From: Diadema setosum
Lineage: Eukaryota > Echinodermata > Echinoidea > Diadematoida > Diadematidae
Length of the DNA: 64,000 nt
Reading direction: 5' to 3'
Assembly: GCF_964275005.1 (NCBI RefSeq)
Contig: NC_092700.1
Span: 16,276,617-16,340,616, forward strand
The notes below the pieces were generated by a model. That model was not told where the DNA came from. It made no database searches and saw only the letters and a program-made list of their open reading frames with translations. Shown piece after piece: positions 55,001 through 64,000 of the stretch. Every line of letters starts with the position of its first letter. The first letter of the stretch is position 1. The translations under genes were made by a program, and so were the position numbers.

Positions 55001-58000
55001 GATATCTCACTCTTCTCAAGACTCCAGAACCATAGCCACTGGACAAAAGTGCTCACATTTTCTAACCAAAGGGTCATACTTGGAGCTACATTGTAGCAGC
55101 AGCTGCCTTGTGACTACAATTATGGAAAACAAGGAAATACATTAGCTAGTGGGACAGATCTCTGGCATTTATTTTCATGGGCCATTTACCTTTCCTCCGT
55201 ACTGGATCTTGGGGGCGGGGAGCACTCTACCCTCGATGGTCACCATCTCGTTGCTGATGCTGAGGCCAAACTGCCGGACGTACTGGTCGTTGTTGAAGTT
55301 GGCCTTTTGTACCTAATGGTTAGAGTGATGGAACCAAAAAAAAAAATTTTTTTTTAGACAAGATAGATGCATGGAAACACACACGCTCTTTGCGACTGTG
55401 TGTGGCATCTCAATTATCAAATGAGAAAAAGAAAAAAAAAAACTGTCTTTAATGACTCTGCTGGAGCATCATACCACCCATCAAAGACAGGGCAAGTATA
55501 CATACATTGTACATTCTTTCCTTGCGTATTCATCAGTAAGTTTATATAACTCTCATCTTTCAGGAATGCATCATGTCAATCATCTATTAACATTCTTCCT
55601 GAGAGAATAACTCCATGACACTGTATTAGTTGAATTGATCTTCCCTTGGCAGAAGGAATCAACTAAATTGTCCTGGCTCAAGATAAACCCCTCGTGGATC
55701 ACAATGGAGAAAATAACAACATTGAATGGATTCTGTTACTTACCAGGTTCTTGATTTCCTTTTCCCTGTCAGGTGCTGACCGGGCAGTAGCCTGTAGGGT
55801 GTCACGGGGGAAACAGATTGAAACCAAAATGAGTGAGGTGTCAAATGGTTTGTTCATAATTTTATAATCATATCTTGATTACCATTTCTATAGCATGAAT
55901 CAAACTGTCATACCCAAAGGTTCTTGCGATACTTGAGCATAAGAAGTAGTGACAACAGTGCTCTAGAGTAAATGATATCCAAGAGAGATTTGATAAAGTA
56001 TTGGAAATATCAAATATTCCAAGACGATCAAGGCATGACTGTAGCAAGACACATGCAACCCAAAAAATACCTGACAAAACGAACTAGACATGGGACAGAC
56101 AATCCAGAAACATAACACCTCCTACATCCTTTTGGGCAGAGGCATTAAAACACAGAGTAAGCTACAATGTACACACATGTCTGAGCCAGATATTGCCCTG
56201 CATACAGACATGTACATGTGCATACCAGTACAGTGTAACGTTATTGCTGTATGCATCCTTAGTCTGTAGACGCTATTGCCTTTGTGCAGAAAAAATAAAT
56301 AAATAAATATATAAATCTAGTATGAACAAGGAATCCATGTTACAAGTTTTAACACTGGTACTCTGTCAAACATTATGCAAAAAATTATGACAACATTGAA
56401 CAAGAACCAATATATTATGACAGAGGGTCACTGACCTTGATCATGGTGGACGTCTGCAGGTCTGTTAGCTTCTTGATACAGCGCTGTCCGGCAACTATAT
56501 TGCAAACCTGCAAGTAGGTATTATAACATAATTATCACATACAACATGAGTTCCTTTGTGCATCATATATAGCAATAAAATGTATGCCAAAGAAAACCAT
56601 GTGCTTGGCACTGCTATGCAAGGTTAAAACTCACAGAAAAGTATAAAGGACCATAATTATAGGTGTCTAATCCACAGGCAATGAAATGAGAAATGCTGCA
56701 TTTCCTGTTAGAGTACCACAAATCAGTACATGCACACTAAGACACTCATACATTGAGAACAATCTTCATGAAACACTAATGAAGTTGTGTGGGACAGTCA
56801 TCCAAAGAATTTAGCATTTTGTCACAATTACTACAGATTACCTATCTGCTATGTACACTTACAGTGAAAAATTAAATACAGAGTGCAAACATGCACTGTA
56901 TTGGTTTAATGAAGAAATACATGAACAAGCTCATCAGGTAGGCATCTGTGGAAGAGAGCTCAAGTTTAAATCTTTCACTTCCAATGGCCAACTACTGTTC
57001 ATGGGCTGTCAATGCTGCATGGTAATAATGGTCCAGAAAGGGTTAAATAAAAGGACTGCTGAAAGGATGCAAGGATAAACCACAGCCTACATATATCTCA
57101 TTACTCTTTCTTGCAGCAAGGCATGCATTCAAAATGGCATATGATCATCCCCATTTCTTCATGTTGGTACAGTCCACTGACATACATAGCTATGGACTGA
57201 AGGGAAGATCCATTCTAATCTTGGGGAATGTATGGAGTTCAGAGGGGCTTACCTCCAGAGGTAGGTATGTGTGGCGCTGCTCCTGTCCAACCTGCAGACA
57301 GGGAAGGTGAGGGTATCTGCAAATAGACAAAAAGAAAAGGAAATTCTTTGAACACCTACAGGAAAGAGCATAGTGCAATGATTTTTCACATCACTATACT
57401 ATCCTTACCATCAATGTCTGACAATAGCAATGAATCATTGATATGCAAACTTATGCTTCTTCTAAAGTGCCACATTCAGGCAATCCCACATATAGGACAC
57501 AACAATGGGAATAAGACAAACAGAGGATGCGCTCCACTTCCTCAAAGCTGTATCTTATTATATCATCCACACTAATTCCCTAGCTAATTTGATTGGTGTT
57601 TTCATTCTTTCAACTTTCCAAGCACTAAAAGATTAAACACTTTTATGTGCATAAAAACAGAGAGAAGTTTTAGTGTGTGTCATCAATAAGTCTACTGGAT
57701 GTATCCGTGCACTCGTCTTCTCACTGTGTAAAATTCATTGCATAGCCAACAGCAATATAGATGAAACTAAATAAAACTTGTATTGCTTGTGTCCAGTAAT
57801 TGAATACTTTCTGGCCACCGACGCCACCAACATTCTGACAAGTACCGACAGCTGACTTACTGCAAAATGAGATTATGTCTGTCCCGGAAATACTTGGCCA
57901 CTGTGCATTCCACGGTTTGCCCATTTTCAAGTTGCCAGGGAAACCTGAAAAAAAGAAGGAATTAAAAAGACACAGACGTTTGTGAAGATATATAGTCATG

Positions 58001-60710
58001 TACATCAGAATGTTATTTGTCAAAAAATTCAAAGTACATTGTCTGAGACAAGGACAAAGAAAACTGAGTATTAAAATGGAAAGCAATAAATGTTTGAGGT
58101 TTAAATCCAAGTAGTTCAGAACACTACAGCCTCTTAGGTTTAGCATTCTTCAGCTAACTCTATAATCTTTTTCATCGTTGAGAAATGGGGATTGATCTCG
58201 TAACTGTTTCATCAACTTACAAACCTGTCTTCTGTTCTCAAAGAGATATATTGAAGCGGCCATGAGGTCAACTGGGGGGGGGGGGGGCATTCTATCGTGC
58301 TTCAACCTTAAATTCTTTGCCTACCTCCCTGGTTTGACCTCTCACACCATGCTAATCACAACAGCCTGTGTTGCACATGCTTTGAAAGTAATGTACTTTT
58401 TTTTTTCACATTCTTATAGAATCTAAAATGACCAGAAAAAAAAAGTATTCAGAGTGCTTATTACATCAATGAGTTGCCTCTTGGAGAGAAACAATATTCA
58501 AACTAATGAAACTGATGACATTCTACGGCTGTGATGGTATTTTAGGCACAATACAAAGCTTCTGATTGGTCGGTTTCTCTGCAAGACTTCAAATGCAGCC
58601 TTTCAGCTGAGAACTACCACAGTGCGGCAAGTTACGGAGGTGGAGACGGGGCAATACTCACGTCTGAGTCTGAGCCGATCTCTTGGTGACATTACACACT
58701 CTATACTTGCGCTTCATGTTTCCGCAGTGAGTGATCTCAATCTTCAGACCTGACACACAAAAACGGAAAAATATTTCAGTTTTCTCAAGAAATTTACACA
58801 GACATTTGCAGACAGAACCATATATCTGTTTGTAGTTGCTATCGATGCGAGTCATGGATAGTTAGTAAGCAAATAATCAATGTTGGTGAAGGTGATGGGA
58901 CAAACTATCACTTCCGAGGCAATCTGGATGTACAGTAGCTATCTTTCCGAAGCGCAGCTGAGGAAAGATAGAGTACACATTCAGATCGCCGAGGAAGTGA
59001 TAGTTTGTTCTCATTGCCTGAAACTAAAAGTTGATTATTTGCTTTATATTCCACATCTAGGGTCCTAGAAATTCCCATTTTATTCCACATCTGAAACCGT
59101 TTTAGCTGTCTTTACATGTAGGTATCCTTTTAGGGCTTAGGCTACATAGTTTACTCAAAGAGGTTCACAGAACCTCTTTGAGTTTACTTTAGACGTGTGC
59201 GCGTACTTATGACAAAACAATGAATTTGCTACGCGCACCGCGTGGTACCGAAGTGAAAGTGCTGTGGACTGTCAGGTGACCTAGTTAAATGATAGTCCAC
59301 AGTGCAACGCACTTTTATTTCGCACGTACTCATCTCGCGTTAGGACTGTATGGACTGAAGAGATCAGCGAAATAAAAGGGACTATCAACATAGAGTGTAA
59401 CAAACTTTTCTTCTCAGGTGATGTGATGGGCAAAACTACGCTTTATCACGTGATCAGCTCTTGACCAATCCTATAGCAAGATTCTTAGTATGTGGAATAT
59501 AATGATCATTATGACCAGCAGTAATACTGACAAACTATGCCAGTAATTGCACATGGAAGACTTTCAGTTTCACTTAACTCAAGAATGCAAGAAATAATTG
59601 TGGGCATGTCAGTTTGAGAAATCAATCGTACATGGCGACATAACATGAACCTTAGCTCACTAAAACCAACACACATTGTTCTGGTCACACATTCAGGAAT
59701 GCTGGCACAATGCCAGCTCCAGCAATAAAGGAAATCCTTTATTGCTTTCCAGCAAAATTTCAAACTCAAATTGAACTACCACATGGAAGGGTTTCCCCAT
59801 GCAAAACTATAAATATGATGACTGGTGCTGGAAGGAAGATAGAGAATGATACATTCCAAGGGCTTGACATGCTACTCAGGGAGGTCTTAGGTCCTGAGAT
59901 AAAGAAGTCATGGGACTCATGACTTTAAAGGCATAATTTACCTCATGTAGATAAACAAAACCCCAGCATTAGTGCTTCAAAATAGTGCTAAAATGTGAGT
60001 TAGGGATAGAAACAACCAATGTAAAAATTTGATGTAAGTATTGTTAAATATACAAAATGTGAATAATAGTTATAATAACAATGTTTCCAGACTAACCCAT
60101 CTCCAGTTATGGTTTAATGAGAAAAATAGTGATATCTCTTTATATTTCAGGCTTCATTGCAAAAATTTCATATGGTAGGATGTTTTGTGATACAACTGAC
60201 CTACAAATATGCATCAAAAGTGATATCTTGAACATTTATTTAATCACTGCTCCCAAAGGTAAACAGAACCTTTAAACATGCAAAACAAAAACAAAAACAA
60301 AAACAAAACCTGCCATTAGAGCATTCTGCAAATTCGCCAGACAACTACAAAAAACATAATTTTACTTTACTATATGGGTGGGTCAGGGTCAGACTACTTT
60401 GAAAGAAATCACACCTTCAACTTCGATATCCTATGGTAGCCATTTTCACAGTATATCACCACTCAGTCTACAGCTTAACAGCACTGCAAAAACCCTACAG
60501 ATCTTTGGCATCTCTGTGTCTCATACTCACAGTGTGTAACCAAATCTTCTGACAGGCTGCTTCCCTCATTTGCCATTTCTTTGAACATAACAAATATTCT
60601 CTCATGGAAAATTACCCCCAACAATACTCTGCCCATGAGAAAATATTTCCACAGGTCCACTTTTAAGTCAGCCTGTTTATCCCATCACTGTCTGGTAACT
60701 AACTAAGCGG

Positions 60711-60783
<73 letters not shown>

Positions 60784-62581
60784 GATGATGATGATGATGA
60801 TGATAATAATAATGATACACATGATTTATGTTGCGCCAAATCCACTCTGTTGAGTGCTCAAGGTGCATACATACTATTACATGGTATTTTATTAAATCTG
60901 CTGCCACTGCCCAGTATTCTAGGATCTGACAGCATAACCTCTGACCTTTGATCTCCTTGGTGAACTTGACCCTGTGGGAATCCGAGAGAGGGCGCCGCTG
61001 ATCTGAGATGTCCTGGATGTCGAGAACTTCGCAGAGGAAGTCAATCACAGACTGGCAGCTGTAGAATGCAGTGGCAGAGACTGTGGACAACAAACAACAC
61101 AAGGAATAAAAAACAATGAATAGTTACGCATGTGATCTACAATACGCCAGTTCACGGTTAGCACCAGTCTGCAATGACCTCTTGAACCAAAGACTTTACA
61201 AAACATGGAATTATCTTTAAGAGCAGTTGAGCACAGCCGACTTAATTTACATGCAAGTGCTGCATGAATGTCTACTGTTGATTTGGTTGAAAAGAATACA
61301 CACACATTCACCTGTAAAGTTCATTCCACTATGCACCTGGTACCTGGTTCATACATGAATATTTATAACATATAGGTATGTCTTCATGAAGACTATCCAT
61401 TTTTTTTTAAATATCTCAGTGACACTCCACTCAAGAGAAGGACTGCAATGACCTTTATCTGCACATGCTCAGATTGTAACTGTAAACTGGCTTATAAGTT
61501 TCATGCTCCTCAGTTCGAAGAGCATTATAATACAATCAATGGCATGTATTTCATACTATTGCTTGAAACTTGTTCTCCAAGCAGTAGCACAAATGCACAA
61601 AATCCGAAAATATTCTAATCATAGAAAGAGATGGGTACACTAGCAATCCTTTTCCATTTTTTCTTTATTTTCTTATTCATGTGGAGGTGGCATGATCAAG
61701 TGGATATGGAAAGGGCTGCTCACAAGCACTTTGAGCATCACTACTTTGGGGAATGGCACTATGTACACAAAACAAATATCATCACTATCATTATGCATTT
61801 AATTATTTTCAGCACTGAAAGACAAAAGAAACCTAATCATTTGCAGTAAACATCTAAATGCTACTGTCAGACATCAATAGATCCATAGTCTACCACAGAA
61901 ACATTTCAGGGCTAGATAGAACAATCTGTAAAACACAAAATCAAAATACTTTTACAGAACACAGGAAGAGTTTTAAAAAAATCACACTGGAGGACACCCC
62001 CAGCCACCACTGTTCACTCTCTACACTCACCGTCAATGTTCAGCATCATCTTCCACATGGAGGGGCGGATGCTCTGGTGAAAACCAAACCACACCTCCCT
62101 GCCCCCTCCCAGGGGATGTGAGTATTCCTCCGGTGGGGAAAAGAAGGAACGACCCACCGGGGTATACCTGTGAGGGGTGCAAGCAGTTGAAGCAGTTACA
62201 ACTAGGTGCTTAATACAACACATTGTCATTTTCACGATCATCTTTATTCGTGTAACATGTCTTCCTCAAGATTAATGAATGATTTATAACATAAAAGGAA
62301 GAAGAGCTATGTGACACATTGGCTGCCTTATCATGCAGCTGTATTATGAGGTTAGAATGGTCCATTAACACCAACAGGGGTGTGCAAACAGTACCATACC
62401 TGAGGGATGGCAGGTGTCTCATAATGACGTCCAGGGCCTGGACAGCGTCATAGGGGATCTGGACCACCTCTCCCTTGAGGGCGGACTCCAGCAGGGAGAG
62501 GCTGACCTTGCCTTCATACTTGATGTTGGCCTTGAATATTCTGTCCTTGCCCTCGCCTGGGAGGGTCACCTCAAGCTCCAC
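36964..62581 (-). CDS. AGO: Argonaute (AGO1-4 class), 5'-partial, 18 coding positions
   Basis: Exons (5' to 3' on the minus strand): 62400-62581, 62031-62167, 60946-61080, 58662-58749, 57861-57944, 57253-57316, 56436-56507, 55744-55791, 55190-55312, 54181-54320, 53331-53515, 52564-52723, then 51530-51620 or 51336-51426, 48303-48497, 46881-47015, 46137-46238, 45370-45584, 36964-37075. With one alternative exon they total 2268 bases, 755 residues plus stop, against 747 for the same span of human AGO2 (113-859). The product binds miRNA/siRNA in RISC. The MID and PIWI cores are nearly identical to AGO1/2, and the slicer tetrad is intact: D in GADVTH, E in MVKELLIQ, D in [10 protein letters not shown] in AYYAHLVAF. 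It ends in the family tail VMYFA. All splice sites are GT-AG. The N-terminal exons (about 112 residues) lie beyond 64000. Invertebrate deuterostomes usually have one such gene, so no paralogue number is assigned. Confidence 0.95.
40296..40500 (+). repeat. Dispersed repeat, AGO last intron
   Basis: Matches 62722-62885 in the order: CAGCCAAAGCACTATA, TGCCTTTCCTT, ACATGCCATGG, AGCTAGGAT, GGACAGGACATCAC and AGTGATTTTCA/AGTAATTTTCA. Two copies in introns of one gene, moderately diverged. Family unknown. Confidence 0.55.
41070..41280 (+). mobile_element. Decayed Tigger-like MITE in AGO last intron
   Basis: TACAGTGCACTCCCATTATA at the left and GGACTTCGTTGTAACAGGAG at the right, with AAAGAAAACTGCC inside, as in the 190-bp copies, but with many changes and a damaged right end. 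The oldest-looking member here. Confidence 0.65.
45370..45584 (-). CDS. AGO: AGO PIWI exon with catalytic His
   Basis: Encodes [15 protein letters not shown], then [40 protein letters not shown] and [11 protein letters not shown] plus AG of a Ser codon. The His of YYAHLV corresponds to H807 of human AGO2, the fourth slicer residue. Very GC-rich coding sequence. Confidence 0.96.
46137..46238 (-). CDS. AGO: AGO PIWI exon [10 protein letters not shown]
   Basis: 34 codons: [14 protein letters not shown], then [18 protein letters not shown]. Acceptor CCCACGACAG, donor CAG|GTTAGT. Strongly conserved PIWI segment that follows the RHHTRLF strand. Confidence 0.96.
46881..47015 (-). CDS. AGO: AGO PIWI exon with [11 protein letters not shown]
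   Basis: 45 codons: [38 protein letters not shown] and CAERREQ. Acceptor GTCTTCTAG, donor CAG|GTGGGC. Confidence 0.96.
48023..48270. mobile_element. MITE beside an AGO exon
   Basis: 248 bp with inverted ends TGAAGAGTTTGTTCGCAAA and its exact complement TTTGCGAACAAACTCTTCA; similarity continues inward (GTCCAT/ATGGAC). AT-rich interior, no protein. Its right end is only 33 bases from the donor of the exon at 48303-48497. Confidence 0.8.
48303..48497 (-). CDS. AGO: AGO PIWI exon with catalytic Glu and Asp
   Basis: 65 codons: [18 protein letters not shown], then [36 protein letters not shown] and FLQ. The Glu of MVKELL and the Asp of YRDGVSEGQ correspond to E637 and D669 of human AGO2. Acceptor CACACACAG, donor CAG|GTAACG. 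Confidence 0.96.
50099..50199. mobile_element. Fold-back repeat in AGO intron
   Basis: AGCTTTCGATTCCTAGCAGA...GAGGCAAA at the left and TTTTGCCTCTGACGAAGATT...GATCGAAAGC at the right are inverted copies of about 36 bases around a 29-base loop. Located between the second alternative PIWI exon and the exon at 48303-48497. Confidence 0.65.
50841..50914. repeat. 36-bp tandem duplication
   Basis: ATCAAATGTTAAAGAAAAGT followed by AACTAGTGCTTT, immediately repeated with TACTTGTGCTTT. Local duplication about 420 bases downstream of the alternative AGO exon at 51336-51426. Confidence 0.8.
51336..51426 (-). CDS. AGO: AGO alternative PIWI exon B (GADVTH)
   Basis: 91 bases: one base completing an AGA Arg codon, then 30 codons [30 protein letters not shown]. 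Acceptor CTCAACCTCAG|A with a strong pyrimidine tract; donor GCC|GTAAGT. It carries the first slicer Asp (D597 of human AGO2). The RIFNEPVIF and DDKKPS parts resemble fly AGO1 as I recall it more than exon A does, so this may be the ancestral-type version. It differs from exon A at 5 of 31 residues, including the residue three before the catalytic Asp (Cys here). It is the downstream copy in transcription order, 103 bases after exon A. Confidence 0.93.
51530..51620 (-). CDS. AGO: AGO alternative PIWI exon A (GADVTH)
   Basis: 91 bases: one base completing an AGG Arg codon, then 30 codons [30 protein letters not shown]. Acceptor GAAAACCTTCCAG|G, donor GCT|GTAAGT. Same length and phases as exon B and the same place in the PIWI fold, with Met in place of Cys near the catalytic Asp and NTK in place of DKK after it. 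The Lys-to-Thr change falls at a position that is Lys in human AGO2 and fly AGO1. It lies 943 bases after the preceding exon. Intact frame and splice signals argue against a dead duplicate. Confidence 0.93.
52564..52723 (-). CDS. AGO: AGO exon [12 protein letters not shown]
   Basis: Encodes [19 protein letters not shown]-like sequence beginning [19 protein letters not shown], then [19 protein letters not shown] and [14 protein letters not shown] plus AG of an Arg codon. It is the common donor exon for the two alternative exons. Start of PIWI; CVQxKNV and KLGG are family signatures. Confidence 0.96.
52924..53007. mobile_element. Small fold-back element, copy 2
   Basis: 84 bp with arms GGTGAGAATGAGAAGGGC and GCCCTTCTCATTCTCAGCC. 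It is flanked by the 7-base direct repeat ACAATTT (52917-52923 and 53008-53014), a clean target-site duplication. Same family as 9729-9812. Confidence 0.7.
53331..53515 (-). CDS. AGO: AGO MID exon
   Basis: Encodes [40 protein letters not shown] and [20 protein letters not shown], then [13 protein letters not shown] and the KTPVY strand are MID signatures; in family members the MID pocket binds the guide 5' phosphate. Acceptor CTCTGTGCAG, donor TATG|GTGAGA. Confidence 0.96.
53871..53940 (-). repeat. tRNA-related SINE-like segment
   Basis: On the minus strand, TAGTGGCAGAGTGGATGAGG resembles an A box and D arm of a Ser/Leu-type tRNA, and GAGTTCAAGTAC resembles a B box, about 36 bases apart. No full cloverleaf forms and the flanks differ from 31276-31340, so it is a different or more decayed SINE. 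Confidence 0.5.
54181..54320 (-). CDS. AGO: AGO exon [10 protein letters not shown]
   Basis: Encodes [20 protein letters not shown], then [20 protein letters not shown] and CREEAL plus AG of an Arg codon. Beginning of the MID domain. Acceptor CGTTTGCAG, donor AG|GTGAGT. Confidence 0.96.
55190..55312 (-). CDS. AGO: AGO L2 exon
   Basis: 41 codons: [20 protein letters not shown], then [20 protein letters not shown] and K. Linker-2 region; RVLPAP and QYGG are family motifs. Acceptor TACCATTAG, donor AAAG|GTAAAT. Confidence 0.96.
55744..55791 (-). CDS. AGO: AGO L2 exon, 16 codons
   Basis: [16 protein letters not shown], corresponding to [16 protein letters not shown] of human AGO2. Acceptor ACCCTACAG, donor CTG|GTAAGT. 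Both ends are in phase 0, so skipping would keep the frame. Confidence 0.95.
56436..56507 (-). CDS. AGO: AGO exon [10 protein letters not shown]
   Basis: 24 codons, [20 protein letters not shown] then TMIK. Corresponds to the end of PAZ and start of L2. Acceptor CTACTTGCAG, donor AAG|GTCAGT; phase 0 on both sides. Confidence 0.96.
57253..57316 (-). CDS. AGO: AGO PAZ exon [10 protein letters not shown]
   Basis: Encodes [20 protein letters not shown] and E after a split codon. PAZ 3'-end-binding region. The codon split with the previous exon reads Gln where human AGO2 has Arg (LQYPHLPC against LRYPHLPC). Confidence 0.95.
57861..57944 (-). CDS. AGO: AGO PAZ exon [12 protein letters not shown]
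   Basis: Encodes [20 protein letters not shown], then DRHNLIL and CA of the next codon. Acceptor TTTTTTCAG, donor TTGCA|GTAAGT. Confidence 0.96.
58662..58749 (-). CDS. AGO: AGO PAZ exon [10 protein letters not shown]
   Basis: Encodes [20 protein letters not shown], then TKRSAQTQ and AC of a Thr codon. Core of PAZ. Acceptor GTGTGTCAG, donor AGAC|GTGAGT. Confidence 0.96.
58869..59042. repeat. Long imperfect hairpin in AGO intron
   Basis: Nested inverted repeats share one centre: GCAAATAATCAA/TTGATTATTTGC on the outside, AAACTATCACTTCC/GGAAGTGATAGTTT further in, an imperfect ATCTGGATGTA/TACACATTCAGAT segment, and TATCTTTCC/GGAAAGATA around a 13-base loop. The outer and inner arms are separated by poorly paired stretches. 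Probably a fold-back element; a structured RNA is not excluded. Confidence 0.6.
59153..59183. repeat. Perfect 14-bp hairpin
   Basis: ACTCAAAGAGGTTC and GAACCTCTTTGAGT with loop ACA. Lies in the same AGO intron, 110 bases from the long hairpin. A further inverted pair (GCTGTGGACT/AGTCCACAGTGC) follows at about 59259-59306. Confidence 0.75.
60710..60816. repeat. (GAT)n microsatellite in AGO intron
   Basis: About 30 nearly pure GAT triplets with one AAG interruption, then a few AAT units, 130 bases beyond the donor of the AGO exon at 60946-61080. Reads as a spurious polyhistidine frame on the minus strand. Confidence 0.95.
60946..61080 (-). CDS. AGO: AGO exon [12 protein letters not shown]
   Basis: Encodes [20 protein letters not shown], then [20 protein letters not shown] and KEIK. 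Start of PAZ. Acceptor GTCCACAG, donor AAAG|GTCAGA. Confidence 0.96.
62031..62167 (-). CDS. AGO: AGO L1 exon [13 protein letters not shown]
   Basis: Encodes [20 protein letters not shown], then [20 protein letters not shown] and MLNID. The [14 protein letters not shown] block is an AGO1-4 hallmark that separates this clade from PIWI proteins. Acceptor CCTCACAG, donor GACG|GTGAGT. Confidence 0.96.
62400..62581 (-). CDS. AGO: AGO N-domain exon, first one in the window
   Basis: Encodes [20 protein letters not shown], then [20 protein letters not shown] and [14 protein letters not shown]. The first Val corresponds to residue 113 of human AGO2. Acceptor TTCCTTCAAAG, donor CTCAG|GTATGG. Earlier exons are outside the window. 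Confidence 0.96.
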
Positions 62582-64000
62582 CTTTGAAGGAAAACGACAC
62601 ATATCATGAAACATAACCATCTACACCTGTATATTCATATAGATACAAATACATTCTTTCACTGCTGGGATGTCAAAACCCTGTATCTAAACAATTTCAA
62701 ATGCTCAAGAGAGAAAAAAAAACATGGCAGCCAAAGCACTATATTGGACTGCCTTTCCTTTGACATGCCATGGTGGCTGCATTTTTAGGGTAAGACAGCT
62801 AGGATGTGGACAGGACATCACATAATACACACACACAAAAAGTAATTTTCATCAGAATTCAAGATAGAAGGTTTTGTCACCACAGAGATGGGTTGCAGTG
62901 ATTCTTTCATGGGTTATACAAGTAGCAATATAGAATCCTTATGTATATGACAGATATGTATAGAGCCCTACAACTCAGCATTTTAGGAAAGAAAGATTGA
63001 ATCTCATGAATGTTGATGAACTTGGGTCTCAGTTTCTCCTTCAAGTCACTGTTACCAAAACCTTCCCCCCCAAAAAAAAAAAAAATAAATAAATAAATAA
63101 AAAAAATAGTAATCATCTGCTGTTTCACAGCTAACGTAAGTACCAGGTAAAAGTGATGAAATTGTAACCAATGTTCGGTAAGTACTGACGCAGCCAAACT
63201 TAATTTACACAGCCCAACTTACTTGTTTCTCAATAGTGACTATTAGTTGTGTTTCCATGAAAAGTAAATCAACAAACTTACATTTTAAAAGGAAAATATT
63301 AATTTATCATAGATGCAATGCTTAAGTATATGTGTATATATACAGCATACACACACAAACAATAAACATGCAAGTTTTTATATGTTTCAGTGTAGTTAAT
63401 GCAACGGATAATTATTATCAAAATAAACATTTACAGTAATGTATCACACTGCCACCATGTTGTCCATATTTCATCATGAAGCTCACACCAGGGGACATGT
63501 GTTATGAAGAGTTCTTGAGCTCCACAGCAAACTGCTAGCAACTGATCTAACAACATTGTTCATATTTTTTTCTTTCTTTCTTTGCTGCAATTTAATAGGC
63601 AAGATAGAAGCAAAAGTGCATTATACGTGTGGGAGATGAAATTTGCCAATAGAAATGGCTTTAGCCAGGGTCCAAAAAACATTGAATGGACAAACTAAGT
63701 CACAGGAAACTTGGTTTTATGGGATGTAAAACCTCAGCATTAAATTTCTACTGGTACACAAGGTGTTCCCTTATGGTATTTTGGGATAAGAACTGATTTC
63801 ATGCGTGGTGACACATGCTTAGGAACAATGGCTCATGAGGATGAGTTATGGGGATTTTCGCCATAATCTGCCCTCGTAAATATCCACAATGCATCAATAT
63901 ATGCGACATCAGCCTGGAGCCTGTTCACTTCTAAAAACATCAAAGATCTTTAGTTCAAACATGTTCAAAACGCTGCAGCCAGGTCCACTACATCAATTTA
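62582..64000 (-). other. Part of an upstream AGO intron
   Basis: No AGO exon (for example one encoding the YTAMPLPIG segment) was found here, so this is intron running off the right edge. It contains the second copy of the dispersed repeat at 62722-62885 and an A-rich tract near 63065-63105. Nothing else recognised. Confidence 0.7.
62722..62885 (+). repeat. Dispersed repeat, AGO 5' intron
   Basis: Partner of 40296-40500: CAGCCAAAGCACTATAT, CTGCCTTTCCTTTGACATGC, GCTAGGATGTGGACAGGACA. Same orientation. Confidence 0.55.

Noticed and set aside
60677-61102. Frame with a long histidine run joined to an AGO segment
   Set aside because: The His run is read-through from the AGO exon into the (GAT)n intronic repeat past the GTCAGA donor.

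Overview
This is a stretch of animal nuclear DNA, most likely from a marine invertebrate deuterostome; I favour an echinoderm, judging from the protein sequences and the type of dispersed repeats, but no species-diagnostic marker is present. Genes are split into short exons with large, repeat-rich introns. Three host genes can be reconstructed exon by exon, with reading frame preserved across every junction. I saw no bacterial, plasmid, phage or retroviral genes.

Layout. (1) 1-5077: no gene recognised; downstream flank and possible 3' UTR of CCDC43, with dispersed repeats. (2) 5078-12486, minus strand: a complete CCDC43 gene, five coding exons, 224 residues. Its introns 3 and 4 both carry perfect minor-spliceosome (U12-type) 5' splice sites, one AT-AC and one GT-AG. 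(3) 12487-12888: a compact bidirectional promoter. (4) 12855-22132, plus strand: a complete RPL19 gene, six exons, 198 residues, with a TOP-like start and a 4.9 kb first intron that splits codon 2. (5) 22133-36963: about 14.8 kb with no recognised gene, between the convergent 3' ends of RPL19 and AGO; it may hold a long AGO 3' UTR and is rich in repeats. (6) 36964-62581, minus strand: the last 18 coding positions of an Argonaute (AGO1-4 class) gene, about 755 residues covering the end of the N domain, L1, PAZ, L2, MID and PIWI. The first exons (roughly residues 1-112 in human AGO2 numbering) lie beyond the right edge.

The most remarkable feature is in the AGO PIWI domain. The 91-base exon encoding the first catalytic aspartate (GADVTHPP motif) is present twice in tandem (51530-51620 and 51336-51426). 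The copies have identical length and phase, intact splice sites and intact frames; they differ by 28 bases but by only 5 residues. Using both copies, or neither, brings an early in-frame stop, so the arrangement behaves as a pair of mutually exclusive exons. It would let one gene make two Argonautes that differ beside the slicer active site.

Repeats: a Tc1/mariner (Tigger/pogo-like) MITE family in five copies, two of them about 98% identical; several other fold-back elements; two composite repeats built on TGACCTTTGACC tandem units; a repeated ~615 bp CACAC/GTGTG-rich segment on both sides of the bidirectional promoter; two tRNA-related SINE-like pieces; and many simple repeats. Gene identities come from my recall of the protein families; no database search was run.
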